64,000 nucleotides of DNA from Maribacter ulvicola (GTDB lineage: Bacteria; Bacteroidota; Bacteroidia; Flavobacteriales; Flavobacteriaceae): contig NZ_FTMA01000002.1 in NCBI RefSeq assembly GCF_900155985.1, positions 186,001 to 250,000 on the forward strand, written 5' to 3'. Positions 63,375 to 64,000 of the stretch are shown in pieces (position 1 is the stretch's first letter; each line of letters begins with the position of its first letter). The notes under the pieces were generated by a model. That model was not told the DNA's origin and ran no database searches. It worked only from the letters and a program-made list of their open reading frames with translations. Position numbers and translations under genes: made by a program.

Positions 63375-64000
63375 CTATAATTTTAAGATTCGGTTCGTAC
63401 TAGTGTTGTAAAGGAAATTGTACTTTAAAGCACCGCCCAGATACACATCGTTGTCCTGAATACAAGAGTAATAACTGGTTTTTCCTTCTAAGATTTCTTT
63501 ACCTTTCTTGGAAAGGCGCACAGGATTTAAGTTTGTAATCAATGGTTTTAGCCTAGTTATGGCACGGTCATACTGTGTGTTTGAAAAACCTAAGTTTCCT
63601 TGGTTTTTAAGTAAGACATCCATGTACTGTGTTTTTGACTTGGGTTTCTTGTCAATGGCAAGTTGTAAAATGGTATTTTCCATTTCATTTAAACCGTTAT
63701 TAATACTAGGGAAACGTTTTAAATGCGTTTTTACGGCATCTCCTAGATAATCAAATTGGTAATCATTGAAATCTGTTAAGTTCTCTAAGCGAATTGGATT
63801 GTTACTACAATATAATTGCCAGACGTAATCTGCGTACTCCGTATCATCTTGTGATAAGACTTTTTTATTCTTATATAAATTTAATAATTGGTCATCAGAT
63901 AGCTCGTTTAGGCTGTATAATTTATCAGATTCATCTTCTTTTCCGCTACAGACCAAAGAAATTTGAGCATATTTTCTGTGGGTTAGCAACCAGCTAATTA
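63375..64000 (-). CDS. DUF1835-type protein (C-terminal part, cut by window edge)
   Basis: The frame is open to the end of the window (residues ISW precede LLTHRKYAQISLVCSG), so the N-terminus is outside and only about 208 residues are seen. The visible sequence has YAQISLVCSGKEDESDKLYSLNELSDDQLLNLY, EYADYVWQLYCSNNPIRLENL, FDYLGDAVKTHLKRFPS and a final winged-helix-like part (LGFSNTQYDRAITRLKPLI). This fits DUF1835/DUF3658-type proteins of Bacteroidota as I recall them. Function unknown. It is upstream of, and one base from, the phosphorylase gene. Confidence 0.6.
   Translation of the reverse strand, partial: ISWLLTHRKYAQISLVCSGKEDESDKLYSLNELSDDQLLNLYKNKKVLSQDDTEYADYVWQLYCSNNPIRLENLTDFNDYQFDYLGDAVKTHLKRFPSINNGLNEMENTILQLAIDKKPKSKTQYMDVLLKNQGNLGFSNTQYDRAITRLKPLITNLNPVRLSKKGKEILEGKTSYYSCIQDNDVYLGGALKYNFLYNTSTNRILKL

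Noticed and set aside
1-64000. tRNA, rRNA, CRISPR arrays, complete IS elements or prophage
   Set aside because: Reading all gaps on both strands showed no cloverleaf with a T-loop, no regularly spaced repeats, no transposase gene and no phage structural genes.

Overview
The window comes from an AT-rich chromosome of a member of the Bacteroidota, most likely a marine Flavobacteriaceae. This rests on several signs: a bacillithiol-dependent YtxJ/BrxC protein; many lipoproteins with short signal peptides ending in a lipobox Cys; a small signal recognition particle RNA behind a textbook Bacteroidota promoter (TTG, 19 bp, TAnnTTTG); LytTR regulators; a MutS2 without Smr domain; the DUF4130/radical-SAM DNA cassette; and weak use of Shine-Dalgarno sites. 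I cannot fix the genus from sequence alone. There is no phage, insertion sequence, CRISPR array, tRNA or rRNA operon. The window is mostly ordinary chromosome with a few accessory-looking patches.

Layout. 1-3.6 kb: end of brxC, a lipoprotein, glyA. 3.8-7.7 kb: a signalling block, all on the minus strand: a LytTR regulator with a degenerate receiver, an unlisted 58-residue secreted peptide carrying a CDDC motif, a TPR histidine kinase and its NarL-type response regulator. 7.9-13.4 kb: beta-helix lipoprotein, thioesterase, glutaminyl cyclase, SRP RNA, SDR oxidoreductase, thioredoxin-fold lipoprotein. 13.6-21.7 kb: ABC-F ATPase, lipoproteins, fasciclin protein, pheT, TlpA-like lipoprotein. 21.7-28.5 kb: leuB-leuA, an all-helical unknown protein with an EamA transporter, RluA-type pseudouridine synthase and panB. 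28.6-33.4 kb: a gene-poor stretch (three gaps of 500-650 bp) with small unknown genes, a possible integrase remnant, kdgK and a pair of homologous small membrane proteins.

33.4-36.5 kb: a radical SAM protein, a 56-residue ORF and a DUF4130 protein on one strand, divergent from an XRE/S24 (LexA/cI-like) regulator. Three TGGAnATAnTCC palindromes lie in the shared promoter region, one covering the -33 element of the regulator gene. This looks like a self-regulated, damage-inducible DNA repair or modification cassette and is one of the two most interesting loci here; the other is the peptide/LytTR locus. 36.6-47.7 kb: acetyltransferase, LURP-one-like protein, gamma-glutamyltransferase, ACP phosphodiesterase, glmM, lipid A acyltransferase, rhomboid protease, LVIVD-type lipoprotein, TlpA-like thioredoxin, outer-membrane barrel. 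47.8-64 kb: a fused FAD/Fe-S dehydrogenase, LpxH-like phosphoesterase, aroC, a dicarboxylate/amino acid symporter, DUF748 and DCC proteins, mutS2, ung, a CheY-like protein, a signal-less substrate-binding protein overlapping ppk1, a nucleoside phosphorylase and the end of a DUF1835-type gene.

Several gene starts were moved from the longest reading frame to an internal ATG, because the longer frame began with TTG or GTG or because a promoter element lies inside it. Six genes appear to have no ATG and to use TTG; two use GTG.
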